Below are positions 26,809 to 35,704 of a stretch of DNA of 64,000 bases, in pieces. The position numbers and the translations under genes were made by a program. Source of the DNA: an uncultured SAR86 cluster bacterium (GTDB taxonomy: Bacteria > Pseudomonadota > Gammaproteobacteria > Magnimaribacterales > D2472); contig CACBGD010000003.1 in NCBI GenBank assembly GCA_902538705.1, forward strand, positions 25,554 through 89,553, given 5' to 3'. Position 1 is the first letter of the stretch, and each line of letters opens with the position of its first letter. Below the pieces are notes generated by a model. That model saw only the letters and a program-made list of their open reading frames with translations. It had not been told where the DNA came from and did not search any database.

Positions 26809-28467
26809 ATGAAAAATAAGAATTTAGCCCCCATTTTGAAATCAAACATTGATCAAAACTCCTCACAATTTCAAGAAAATAAAGAGGTAATGCTTAATAA
26901 ATTGGAATTTCTTGATGGTCTTCTAGATCAAGCAGAGCTTGGTGGAGGTAAACATCATCACGAAAGATTAGCAAAAAGAGGAAAAATGCCTGTCAGGCAA
27001 AGAGTAATGAAAGTCCTTGATCCTGATACGCCATTTCTTGAGATTAGTCCTTTTGCAGCATATGGAACTGACTATACAGTTGGTGGTGGTTGCGTTAGCG
27101 GAGTTGGAGTTATTGCAGGGGTTGAGTGTGTAGTATTTGCTAATGATCCGTCTGTCAAAGCTGGAGCAATGACAGTTTATGTTGGTGAAAAATGGGCAAG
27201 AGCGATTGAGATAGCAAGAGTTAATCAAATCCCATTCATAAGTTTTGTTGAGTCTGCTGGTGGGGACCTTAGCATGGGAACGGGAAGTAAAAGTGGGCAG
27301 GCTCCCATAGCACCTACCCTTCACACAACCCATTTTGCTGCCACGGGAAGATTTTTTTATGAAATGACTGAGCTGTCAAAATTGCGCATTCCCGTCATTT
27401 CTGTTGTTTTTGGGTCATCTACTGCTGGTGGCGCATATCAGCCAGGAATGTCAGATTACAATATCTTTATAAAAGACCAATCAAAAGTATTCCTTGCTGG
27501 ACCTCCTCTAGTAAAAATGGCTACTGGAGAGGAGTCTGATGATGAAACTCTTGGAGGTGCAAAAATGCATTCAGAGACCTCCGGCTTGTCAGACTATCTT
27601 GCTGAGGATGAGATGGATGCACTTAGGATTTGTAGAGAAGTTGTTTCACACCTAAATTGGGAAAAGAAAGGTCTTGGTCCCATAAAAGCATCTAAAAGTC
27701 CTAAATATGAACAAGATGATCTTCTTGGATTGATAAGCGAGGATTTGAAGTCTCCCGTTGATATAAGAGAGATTATTTCTAGAGTGACTGATGGTTCACA
27801 ATTTGAAGAATTCAAGCCTCTTTATGGTCAAACTATGATTTGTGGATGGGCTTGTATTCACGGCTATCAAGTTGGTGTGCTAGGAAATAATGGTCCAATT
27901 TATCCAGAATGTGCTGAAAAAGCAGCTAGCTTCATTCAGTTATGCAATAAAAGAGATATTCCATTGATCTTTTTACAAAATGTAACAGGGTTCTTGGTAG
28001 GTAAGGATTTTGAAAGGCAGGCAATCATTAAAAAAGGTTCGCAAATGATTAATGCTGTATCAAATTCAACAGTTCCTCATATAACCATAATTGTTGGTGC
28101 TTCATATGGTGCAGGAACTTACGCAATGTCTGGAAGAGCATATAACAATCGTTTTACCTTTTTGTGGCCGACTGCAAAAATTGCTGTGATGGGTCCAGAG
28201 CAAATCGCAGGAGTAATGTCTATAGTCAGGAAAGCGAAAGCAATGAGAACTGGCGAGAAATTTGATGAAAAAGCAGATGCAGAAATTGTAAAGATGGTTG
28301 AAGATGCTGCAGAGAGAATGTCACATGCATTAGTAGCAAGCAGTATGTTAACAGATGACGGAATAATTGATCCTAGAGATACAAGAAAGATAATTGCTTT
28401 TTGTTTGTCAATTTGTAACAACACTCCAATAGAGGGTGCCAAAGAGTATGGAGTGTTTAGATTGTAA
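26809..28467 (+). CDS. Acyl-CoA carboxylase, carboxyltransferase subunit (methylcrotonyl/geranyl-CoA type)
   Basis: Transfers carboxyl from biotin to an acyl-CoA. The 552-residue protein matches LiuB and AtuC in length and shows ERLAKRGKMPVRQRV, GVSGVGVIAGVECVV, GSSTAGGAYQPGMSDYN and GASYGAGTYAMSGRAYNNRFTFLWPTAKIAVMGPEQ, the oxyanion and CoA-binding segments. With the biotin subunit, AtuA-like protein and hydratase it resembles the Pseudomonas atu cluster for acyclic terpenes (geranyl-CoA carboxylase). Ordinary 3-methylcrotonyl-CoA carboxylase for leucine breakdown is the alternative and cannot be excluded by eye. The stop overlaps the next ATG. Confidence 0.88.
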   Translation: MKNKNLAPILKSNIDQNSSQFQENKEVMLNKLEFLDGLLDQAELGGGKHHHERLAKRGKMPVRQRVMKVLDPDTPFLEISPFAAYGTDYTVGGGCVSGVGVIAGVECVVFANDPSVKAGAMTVYVGEKWARAIEIARVNQIPFISFVESAGGDLSMGTGSKSGQAPIAPTLHTTHFAATGRFFYEMTELSKLRIPVISVVFGSSTAGGAYQPGMSDYNIFIKDQSKVFLAGPPLVKMATGEESDDETLGGAKMHSETSGLSDYLAEDEMDALRICREVVSHLNWEKKGLGPIKASKSPKYEQDDLLGLISEDLKSPVDIREIISRVTDGSQFEEFKPLYGQTMICGWACIHGYQVGVLGNNGPIYPECAEKAASFIQLCNKRDIPLIFLQNVTGFLVGKDFERQAIIKKGSQMINAVSNSTVPHITIIVGASYGAGTYAMSGRAYNNRFTFLWPTAKIAVMGPEQIAGVMSIVRKAKAMRTGEKFDEKADAEIVKMVEDAAERMSHALVASSMLTDDGIIDPRDTRKIIAFCLSICNNTPIEGAKEYGVFRL

Positions 28468-30389
28468 TGTTTGATTCAATTTTAGTTGCAAATAGAGGAG
28501 AAATTGCATTAAGGATAATGAGAACTGCTCAAGCAATGGGCATCCAAACTATTGCAATTTATGTTGACGCAGATAAGGATGCGCCTCATGTTAGATTTGC
28601 TGATAAAGCAGTACTTCTTCCAGATGGAGGATATCTTGATATAGATGCAGTTTTAGATGCAGCGCAAAAAAGTAATGCTGGCGCTATTCATCCAGGCTAT
28701 GGTTTCTTATCAGAAAATTCTGAATTCGCCAAAAGAGTCATTAAAGAAAAGATTATTTGGGTTGGTCCATCCCATAAAGTCATTTCTGTAATGGGTGATA
28801 AATTAAAAGCTAAAGAACTTGCTATAAAAGCTAGCGTTCCCACTCTTCCAATGACCTCAAATGAAAAAGAAGTCAAAAAAATTGGATATCCGCTTTTAAT
28901 AAAAGCAGCCGCAGGTGGAGGCGGAAAAGGAATGAGAGTAGTTACTGATAAAAAAGATCTTCAAGAGTCGCTTGAAGGTGCGAAAAGAGAAGCTTTATTA
29001 GGTTTTGGAGATGAGAGAGTTTTCATTGAAAGATATGTAGAAAAATCTCGACATATAGAAATCCAAATTCTTGGGGACTCACATGGAAATGTTATTCATC
29101 TTGGTGAAAGAGAATGCTCAATCCAAAGAAGACATCAAAAAATAATTGAGGAGTCTCCATCTCCGAGAATAACTGAAGAGATAAGATTCGCAATGGGTAA
29201 TGCAGCAGTTGATCTTGCAAAAAAAATAAAATACGAGTCTGCTGGAACTGTTGAATTTCTTTTTGATGATAAAAGTGGTGAATTTTGGTTCCTAGAGGTC
29301 AATACAAGACTGCAAGTTGAGCACCCAGTTACGGAAGAAGTTACCGGAATAGATTTAGTAGCTGAACAAATAAAAATTGCTAGAGGTGAAGAGCTACAGT
29401 ACTTGCAAGAGGACATTGAGTGGACAGGGTCCTCAATAGAGGCTCGTCTGTATGCTGAAAATCCAAATAATGATTTTTTACCTGAAACAGGAAAAATGTT
29501 TGCTTACGAACAAGCTGAAAATGATTTTATGACTAGGTGGGATTCTGGTGTTCATAAAGATTCAGTTATTGGTACTAACTTTGATCCGATGCTTGCAAAA
29601 GTTATTTCCTACGGTGAAACAAGGGAGGATGCTGCAAGAGTTTTAGCTAAATCTCTTGAAGACTCTCATATTGGCGGTGTTATTACTAATAAAGATTTTT
29701 TAATTGCAACACTAAGGTCTGATGAGTTTTTAAAAGGAAATACAACAACAGACTTCATAGAGAGAGTAAAACCATCAAGAGTAAAAAACCTTACTAATGA
29801 CGAGCTTAATCTTGCACTAACAGCTGCAGCCATGTGGAAACAAATGAGAAATAGAATCTCTTCAGATATTGCACCTTACATTCCATCTGGTTGGACAAAT
29901 GGAAGACTTCCAAACCCTAACATTACATTTCTCCTTGATGGTGAAGAAATATTCGTTGAATATAAGTTGATAAATAAAAATAAATTCCTTGTTTTCAATT
30001 CGGAAGTTGAAGTAGTTAATATTGATGATAAATATATAGATCTTGTTTTCGATGGTGTAAGAGTCAAATCTAGAATTTCTGAGGATGCTGAATTTATATT
30101 GGTTCATATCCCAAGTGGTGATGTATCTTTGGAAGTTAAACCTAGATTTTCAATGCCAGGTCTTGAGGTGCAAGCTGGTGGATTGGTAGCTCCAATGCCA
30201 GGCAAAGTAGTAGATTTAAAAGTAAAAAAAGGATCAAAGGTAAAATCTGGAGAGACTCTAGTAATTCTAGAGGCTATGAAAATGGAACATTCTATAAAGG
30301 CAAGTGAAGATGGAGTTATTTCTGATATTTTTATCAAGGAAAATGATCAGGTCGAGAATGGTGCCGTTTTGATGGTGGTTGATTCTTAA
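28467..30389 (+). CDS. Acyl-CoA carboxylase, biotin carboxylase and biotin carrier subunit
   Basis: The 640-residue subunit carries biotin carboxylase (residues 1-450: ANRGEIALRIMRTA, ATP-grasp AAAGGGGKGMRVV, HIEIQILGDSHGNVIHLGERECSIQRRHQK, EVNTRLQVEHPVTEEVTG) and a C-terminal biotinyl domain with K605 in EAMKMEHS. The region between is the BT-type linker that joins the two subunits. The length equals LiuD/AtuF proteins. It shares a TAATG junction with the carboxyltransferase gene, and AtuA-like follows after 2 bases. It needs biotin attachment by BirA, not in this window. Confidence 0.92.
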   Translation: MFDSILVANRGEIALRIMRTAQAMGIQTIAIYVDADKDAPHVRFADKAVLLPDGGYLDIDAVLDAAQKSNAGAIHPGYGFLSENSEFAKRVIKEKIIWVGPSHKVISVMGDKLKAKELAIKASVPTLPMTSNEKEVKKIGYPLLIKAAAGGGGKGMRVVTDKKDLQESLEGAKREALLGFGDERVFIERYVEKSRHIEIQILGDSHGNVIHLGERECSIQRRHQKIIEESPSPRITEEIRFAMGNAAVDLAKKIKYESAGTVEFLFDDKSGEFWFLEVNTRLQVEHPVTEEVTGIDLVAEQIKIARGEELQYLQEDIEWTGSSIEARLYAENPNNDFLPETGKMFAYEQAENDFMTRWDSGVHKDSVIGTNFDPMLAKVISYGETREDAARVLAKSLEDSHIGGVITNKDFLIATLRSDEFLKGNTTTDFIERVKPSRVKNLTNDELNLALTAAAMWKQMRNRISSDIAPYIPSGWTNGRLPNPNITFLLDGEEIFVEYKLINKNKFLVFNSEVEVVNIDDKYIDLVFDGVRVKSRISEDAEFILVHIPSGDVSLEVKPRFSMPGLEVQAGGLVAPMPGKVVDLKVKKGSKVKSGETLVILEAMKMEHSIKASEDGVISDIFIKENDQVENGAVLMVVDS

Positions 30390-30391
30390 AA

Positions 30392-32173
30392 GTGGGTTCT
30401 GAAGTAATAAAAATAGCAAATTGCAGTGGTTACTATGGTGACAGATTATCTGCGGCAAAAGAAATGGTTGAAGGAGGTCCGATTGACGTCCTAACTGGTG
30501 ATTACTTAGCAGAACTTACTATGACTATTCTTTTCAACCAAAAGCTGAAAAGAGGAGATGATAAAGGATATGTTGGTACATTCCTTAAACAGCTTAAAGA
30601 TGTTGCAAAAACTTGTAAGGAAAAAGAAATAAAGATTGTTACTAATGCTGGAGGCTTAAATCCAAAGTCTATGGCAAATGAAATTGAAATTATCTTAAGT
30701 GAATTAGGTTTAGAGATGCAGGTTGCCTATATCGATGGCGATGATTTAATGCCAAGAATGAGCGATCTTCAAAACATTGGTGAAGAGTTTATAAATATCG
30801 ATAAAGAAATCTCTCTTAAAGATTCTGGCTACACTACATTGACAGCTAATGCTTATCTTGGTGGGTGGGGGATAAAAGAGGCTTTAGATAGAGGGGCTGA
30901 AATTGTAGTTTGCCCTCGTGTCACTGATGCAGCAGTTGTAATTGGTCCAGCTGCGTGGAAATTTAATTGGAAAAGGGATGATTATGATCAACTTGCAGGT
31001 GCTCTTGCTGCTGGCCACATTATTGAATGTGGCTGTCAGGCAACAGGAGGCAATTATGCTTTCTTTGAAGAAGTTCCAAGTTTCGAAAATGTTGGTTTCC
31101 CAATTGCTGAAATTCAATCTGATGGTAATTTCTTTATAACAAAACATCCAGGTACTGGTGGCTTGGTCTCTACGGGAACTGTGACTGCTCAGCTTTTATA
31201 TGAGATTAGTTCACCTGCTTATATTAATCCTGATGTGGTAGCTCATTTTGATACGTTAAAAATAGAGGATGTTGATAAAGATAGGGTATTTGTTTCGGGC
31301 TGCAGAGGTAGCTCCCCTCCTAATAAGCATAAAGCATGTATTAATCTTGCTGGAGGTTATAGAAATGGTATGGATCTAATCTTAACTGGCCTTGATATTG
31401 AAAAAAAAGCTCAGGCATTTACAGATACTCTCTTTAATCTTGTCGGTGGTAGAGAGCAGTTTGATGAAGTACGAACAGATCTTCACAGAACGGATAAAGA
31501 AAATCCAAACTCAAATGAAGAGGCAATGGCAACACTTTCTCTTTCAGTGAAATCAAAGGATCCTGATTTGGTAGGCAGACTTTTTAGCGCAAAGATTGTT
31601 GAACTTTCTCTTGCTAACTATCCAGGCTTTTTTGCTCAAGGCAGTGTAAAGGCTAGCGGTCCTGTAATTGTTTATTGGCCTGCATTAGTAGAAAGCAAGC
31701 ATATTAAAGAAGTGGTTCACTTAAATGATGAGGTGTTCGAGATTACTCCAACAAGTGAGTTAGGGCTCGATGATATTTACTATCAAAAAGAACCTGCAGA
31801 TATTCTCCCCTGCCCTGAGGATGAATTTGAAAAAATAGCTTTTGGAAGAATTTTTGGGACTAGGTCTGGAGACAAAGGCGGATGTGCCAATTTAGGAGTG
31901 TGGGCAAAGACTGATATGGCTTTTTCTTTTCTTAGTTCTTATTTATCCGTTAAAAAGTTAAAAGAGCTTCTTCCAGACTTATCTGAATTCAAAATTGAGA
32001 GATATGATCTTCCAAATATAAAGTCATTAAATTTTTATATTCATGGCATTCTGGAAGATGGAATTTCTTCTAATAATAGAAAAGATGGACAAGCAAAATC
32101 ACTTGGTGAATACTTAAGAGCTAAACATATTGAAGTTCCTAAGATACTAAAAAAAGAAAATAAAAATGAATAA
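30392..32173 (+). CDS. AtuA-like protein (DUF1446 acyclic terpene utilisation family)
   Basis: A 593-residue member of the AtuA/DUF1446 family, which is required in Pseudomonas for growth on citronellol or geraniol but has no settled biochemical role. The N-terminal domain starts IKIANCSGYYGDRLSAAKEMVEGGPIDVLTGDYLAELTM, typical of the family; a small C-terminal domain begins near AFGRIFGTRSGDKGGCANLGVWAKT (about residue 485 on). GTG at 30392 is the start, 2 bases after the biotin subunit. The end overlaps the hydratase by 8 bases. Its presence is the main argument for an Atu-like rather than a plain leucine pathway. Confidence 0.88.
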   Translation: MGSEVIKIANCSGYYGDRLSAAKEMVEGGPIDVLTGDYLAELTMTILFNQKLKRGDDKGYVGTFLKQLKDVAKTCKEKEIKIVTNAGGLNPKSMANEIEIILSELGLEMQVAYIDGDDLMPRMSDLQNIGEEFINIDKEISLKDSGYTTLTANAYLGGWGIKEALDRGAEIVVCPRVTDAAVVIGPAAWKFNWKRDDYDQLAGALAAGHIIECGCQATGGNYAFFEEVPSFENVGFPIAEIQSDGNFFITKHPGTGGLVSTGTVTAQLLYEISSPAYINPDVVAHFDTLKIEDVDKDRVFVSGCRGSSPPNKHKACINLAGGYRNGMDLILTGLDIEKKAQAFTDTLFNLVGGREQFDEVRTDLHRTDKENPNSNEEAMATLSLSVKSKDPDLVGRLFSAKIVELSLANYPGFFAQGSVKASGPVIVYWPALVESKHIKEVVHLNDEVFEITPTSELGLDDIYYQKEPADILPCPEDEFEKIAFGRIFGTRSGDKGGCANLGVWAKTDMAFSFLSSYLSVKKLKELLPDLSEFKIERYDLPNIKSLNFYIHGILEDGISSNNRKDGQAKSLGEYLRAKHIEVPKILKKENKNE

Positions 32174-32975
32174 TAAGAATTTATCTTTAGAAGGACTAAT
32201 CTTTGAGGCAATTGAGTTGTCGGTTGAAAATAATATCATGAGTATTACTCTGAATAGGCCTGAAAAAAAGAATGCCATTAACCCAGTAATGGCTAATGAA
32301 ATTATTTACTCGTTGGCATTTGCTGCCCAGGAAAGAGACATAAGAGTTGTAGTAATAAAAGCAAATGGTGATGTTTTTTGTGCAGGTGGTGATCTTGGAA
32401 CTATGTCGGGTAAATCACCTGAGAGCACTTCGAATGTGCCATCACTCGGAGGTGGAACTGAAGAAATAAGCCTAAAAATAAGAAGCTTGAATAAGCCAGT
32501 GATTTGTGAAATACAGGGCCCTGTTCTTGCTGGCGCTCTTCTTATGGTTACAAATTCAACTCATGCAATTGCTGTTGAAGAAGCTACTTTTTCTGCGCCT
32601 GAGATTAAAAGAGGAATTTGGCCTTTCATGGTTATGGCTGGTCTATTTAGAGTTATGCCTAAAAGACAAGGTCTAGATTTCATTATGAGAGGAAATAAAA
32701 TTAGTTCTCATGATGCAGAAAGATTTGGTCTTGTAAATAAGGTTGTTCATAAAGAGAAGCTAAGTGAAGAAGTAAATAAGATTGCAGCCGAGCTTACAAA
32801 ACTAGCTCCAGGAACAATGAAATTGGGACTTGAAGCATATAACCATCAAGATAAAATGGATTTTGATGAAGCTGTTCCTTTCCTTAAAGAGCAGCTAGAA
32901 AAATGTCTAAAGAGTGATGATGCAAAAGAAGGTATTACAGCGTTTTTAGAAAAAAGAGATCCGGACTGGAAATAA
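32166..32975 (+). CDS. Enoyl-CoA hydratase/isomerase family protein
   Basis: A 269-residue crotonase-fold protein. MSITLNRPEKKNAINPVMANEI is the N-terminal signature, AGGDLGTMSG supplies the first oxyanion NH, and GPVLAGALLMVTNSTHAIAVEEATFSAPEIKRGIWPFM the second. In position it matches AtuE or LiuC, which hydrate the carboxylated product (isohexenyl- or methyl-glutaconyl-CoA). The residue in the usual catalytic Glu position after EIKRG is not obvious, so activity as hydratase is inferred from context. It overlaps AtuA by 8 bases and is followed after 3 bases by the DUF1330 gene. Confidence 0.88.
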   Translation: MNNKNLSLEGLIFEAIELSVENNIMSITLNRPEKKNAINPVMANEIIYSLAFAAQERDIRVVVIKANGDVFCAGGDLGTMSGKSPESTSNVPSLGGGTEEISLKIRSLNKPVICEIQGPVLAGALLMVTNSTHAIAVEEATFSAPEIKRGIWPFMVMAGLFRVMPKRQGLDFIMRGNKISSHDAERFGLVNKVVHKEKLSEEVNKIAAELTKLAPGTMKLGLEAYNHQDKMDFDEAVPFLKEQLEKCLKSDDAKEGITAFLEKRDPDWK

Positions 32976-32978
32976 AAA

Positions 32979-33386
32979 ATGAAAGTATTTAATAAATTAT
33001 CTCCAAATGATGAACAACTTAATGGTTTTGTGGAAGGAGACATAGAGACTCCAATTGCTATGGTAAATCTCCTTAAATTTAAAGAAAAGGCAGAGTATGA
33101 GGATGGAAGAGATACTAATCTATCTGGTGCTGAGGCATATGCTATTTATGCAGAAAAAGTTAAAGAATGTCTTAAGAAGGTTGGTGCTGAAATTGTTTTC
33201 TCTAGTTTGGTTAGCAGACTGATGCTGGGAGAAGTTGAGGATCTATGGGACTCTATTGCAATAGCAAGATATCCAAGTAGAAAAGCAATGCTCGAAATGA
33301 TTATGGATCCTTATTACCAAGAGATTGAAAAACACCGATCAGCAGGTCTTGAGGGTCAACTAAATATTGAAACAAAGGACTTCTAA
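32979..33386 (+). CDS. DUF1330-like small protein in the carboxylase operon
   Basis: A 135-residue protein resembling the DUF1330/dimeric alpha-beta barrel group: PIAMVNLLKFKEKAEYEDG, GAEAYAIYAEKVKECLKKVGAEIVF and WDSIAIARYPSRKAMLEMIMDPYYQEIEKHRSAGLEGQ are characteristic, the last being the typical repeat of strand and helix. The function is unknown. It lies between hydratase and dehydrogenase with gaps of 3 and -1 bases, so it is surely in the same operon, though Atu and Liu clusters as I know them do not carry such a protein. Confidence 0.8.
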   Translation: MKVFNKLSPNDEQLNGFVEGDIETPIAMVNLLKFKEKAEYEDGRDTNLSGAEAYAIYAEKVKECLKKVGAEIVFSSLVSRLMLGEVEDLWDSIAIARYPSRKAMLEMIMDPYYQEIEKHRSAGLEGQLNIETKDF

Positions 33387-34612
33387 TGGATTTAAATTAT
33401 GGTCCAAAATATGATGATTTTAAAAAAGAGGTTAAATCTTTTTGCAATGAATATAAGGATCTAAGATTTGTCGATAGCTCCCAATCACCTCTTGCATCAA
33501 ATGGAAAAGGGAAACATGGTCCAGAGCTTACAAGAGCTAACTGGCAAAAGTTACTGATTGAAAGAGGATATTTTGCAAGGTCAGTACCAAAAGAATATGG
33601 TGGATATGGTGGCGATCCGGACATTATAAAATCAAGAATAATAGCAACAGAGTTCTCTAAAGCTAAAGTTCCCTCAGGAATGGGTGGACAAGGAATTGAT
33701 ATGCTTGTCCCTACTCTCTTGGAGCTAGGAACAGAAGAGCAAAAACAAAAATATATCATGCCAACCCTTCATGGAGAGATGATTTGGTGCCAAGGCTACT
33801 CTGAGCCCAACGCAGGAAGTGATCTTGCAAGTCTTCAAACAAAAGGAGAGCTCATTGATGACGAGTGGGTCATAAATGGTCAGAAAATCTGGACTAGTAC
33901 TGCTCAATATGCCCAAATGATGTTTTGTCTTGTGAGAACTGAACCTGATGCTCCAAAACATGGTGGTATTAGTTATTTGCTTATTCCAATGGATGCACCA
34001 GGAATAGAAATAAGACCTTTAGTTGATATGACTTTAAAAGCTGGATTCAATGAGGTCTTTTTTACAGATGTAAAAGTTCCAGCAACAAATATTGTTGGAA
34101 ATAGAGGTGAAGGTTGGGCTGTTGCAAATGCAACCTTAAGCCATGAGAGAGGTTCTCTTGCTGATCCAAATGCCACAATGAATAGAATCAATATGCTTAT
34201 TGATCTAATGAAAGAAGAGTCAATCGATGGGAAGAAACTTATTGATATTCCAGTCTACAGAGATAAACTAATGGCACTTCAAGGAAAAGTAGTTGCTTTT
34301 CAGTCTCACAGTCTTAGAACTCTATCTTCAAAAATTAATCCTGGGCAAGATGTGAAACTAGGAAAAATGATCCAAAAATTGGTTGGGACAGAATTAAGAC
34401 ATGAATTAGAAGGATTTGCTATCGACATCATGGGAGAAATAGGAACATTATATGAACAGAGTCCCCTTTTGAGAGATGGTGGAAGTTGGCAATTCATATA
34501 CATGTATTTCTTAGGTCTAATAATTGGCGGCGGAACAAGTCAAATTCAAAAAAATATTATCTCTGAAAGAGGTCTTGGAATGCCCCGTGAACCGAAAGTT
34601 AAGGATAATTAA
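33386..34612 (+). CDS. Acyl-CoA dehydrogenase, probable catalytic subunit of a second pair
   Basis: A 408-residue flavoprotein with IWCQGYSEPNAGSDLASLQT, NGQKIWTSTAQYAQMMF and C-terminal IIGGGTSQIQKNIISERGLGMPRE. The MCAD glutamate position is glycine (GGTSQIQ), while E254 in TLSHERG falls at the isovaleryl-CoA dehydrogenase base position. It thus resembles the gene at 17993 and the heteromeric dehydrogenases. It probably oxidises the branched acyl-CoA of this operon, as AtuD/AtuG do. The ATG overlaps the DUF1330 stop by one base. Confidence 0.9.
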   Translation: MDLNYGPKYDDFKKEVKSFCNEYKDLRFVDSSQSPLASNGKGKHGPELTRANWQKLLIERGYFARSVPKEYGGYGGDPDIIKSRIIATEFSKAKVPSGMGGQGIDMLVPTLLELGTEEQKQKYIMPTLHGEMIWCQGYSEPNAGSDLASLQTKGELIDDEWVINGQKIWTSTAQYAQMMFCLVRTEPDAPKHGGISYLLIPMDAPGIEIRPLVDMTLKAGFNEVFFTDVKVPATNIVGNRGEGWAVANATLSHERGSLADPNATMNRINMLIDLMKEESIDGKKLIDIPVYRDKLMALQGKVVAFQSHSLRTLSSKINPGQDVKLGKMIQKLVGTELRHELEGFAIDIMGEIGTLYEQSPLLRDGGSWQFIYMYFLGLIIGGGTSQIQKNIISERGLGMPREPKVKDN

Positions 34613-34613
34613 A

Positions 34614-35702
34614 ATGTATTTTGGACTCTCAGAAGATCAAGAATTTTTTCAAGAAAATATAAAGAAATTCTTAGATGATAACGCATCGGTAGATGTTATA
34701 AGGAAGATTGCAACGGATCATCCTGAGCATCAGAAAGATATCCAAGAAGGTCTTGTTTCTCTTGGTATCAATAGCTTATTAGTACCTGAAGAATACGGTG
34801 GATTAGGTCTTAATATTCTTTTTGCAACAGCTGTAAGTCAAGCATTAGGGTCAGGAATTGCACCTTCTGCATTTATAGGATCATATGTTATGGCTCCAAT
34901 CGCTATTTTGAATGGTGGCTCTGAGGACCAAAAAAAACTTTATCTTCCTGATGTAGCCTCTGGAAAAATTACTTTTGCTGTGGGTTTTTCTGAATTCATC
35001 GGTGCCAGAGAAAATTGTGAGATTATTTTTAAAGATGGCAAACTAAATGGAAGATCAATTTTTGTATTAGATTCTAGTGATGCTTCACATATTATGGTCG
35101 CTGACAAAGATGGAAAGATTTATATTGCATTAATGGACTCTGAGGGTTTAACTAAAAATCATCTCACTACTGTAGACAAAACTAGATCTTTTTCTGAGGT
35201 TGTATTTAAAGAAGTTGAGGTTGAATTACTAGAAAAATCTAAAGATACTCTTAATCCTATTCAAAAGTCTATAGATGCTGGAAGAGTAGCTTTAGCTGCA
35301 GATACTGTAGGTGCAGCTCAAGAAATGATAAATAAAGCTGTTGAGTACTCAAAGGAAAGAAAACAATTTGGTAGAGTTATAGGTTCTTTTCAAGCCGTTA
35401 AGCATATGTGTGCTGAAATGACTGCGGACCTTGAGCCTTGCTATGCGATGGTTTGGCATGCAGCTCATTGCATAGATGAAGATGAAGAGGATTCAAGATT
35501 TATGTCATGTCATTCTAAAGCTCATACTTCTGAAGTTGGAAAGGCAATCGCAAAAAAAGCTACGGAAGTCCATGGTGGAATGGGGTTTACTGATTTACTT
35601 GGGCTTCATTATTGGTTCAAGAGAATTGGTGTTAATAGACAACTTCTTGGTGCTCCAGAGATTATCAGAGAAGAAGCAGCTAAAATCCAGAAACTTATTT
35701 AA
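34614..35702 (+). CDS. Acyl-CoA dehydrogenase-like subunit lacking the catalytic base
   Basis: A 362-residue dehydrogenase-fold protein starting MYFGLSEDQEFFQENIKKFL, one base after the previous gene. ERKQFGRVIGSFQAVKHMCAEMTADL is the FAD/helix segment. At the IVD base position it has glycine (IDAGRVALAADTVG), and the C-terminus (LLGAPEIIREEA) has no EGTS motif. It should pair with the preceding gene. A longer reading from 34524 is possible but overlaps that gene by 89 bases and adds an unrelated N-terminus, so it is rejected. Confidence 0.88.
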   Translation: MYFGLSEDQEFFQENIKKFLDDNASVDVIRKIATDHPEHQKDIQEGLVSLGINSLLVPEEYGGLGLNILFATAVSQALGSGIAPSAFIGSYVMAPIAILNGGSEDQKKLYLPDVASGKITFAVGFSEFIGARENCEIIFKDGKLNGRSIFVLDSSDASHIMVADKDGKIYIALMDSEGLTKNHLTTVDKTRSFSEVVFKEVEVELLEKSKDTLNPIQKSIDAGRVALAADTVGAAQEMINKAVEYSKERKQFGRVIGSFQAVKHMCAEMTADLEPCYAMVWHAAHCIDEDEEDSRFMSCHSKAHTSEVGKAIAKKATEVHGGMGFTDLLGLHYWFKRIGVNRQLLGAPEIIREEAAKIQKLI

Positions 35703-35704
35703 AA

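Noticed and set aside
26968-27333. 121-codon open frame on the minus strand
   Set aside because: Antisense to the carboxyltransferase gene; its translation is cysteine- and serine-rich without domain features.
34524-34613. Longer start of the second dehydrogenase subunit
   Set aside because: It adds 30 residues within the previous gene; the family begins at MYFGLSEDQ and that ATG follows the previous stop by one base.
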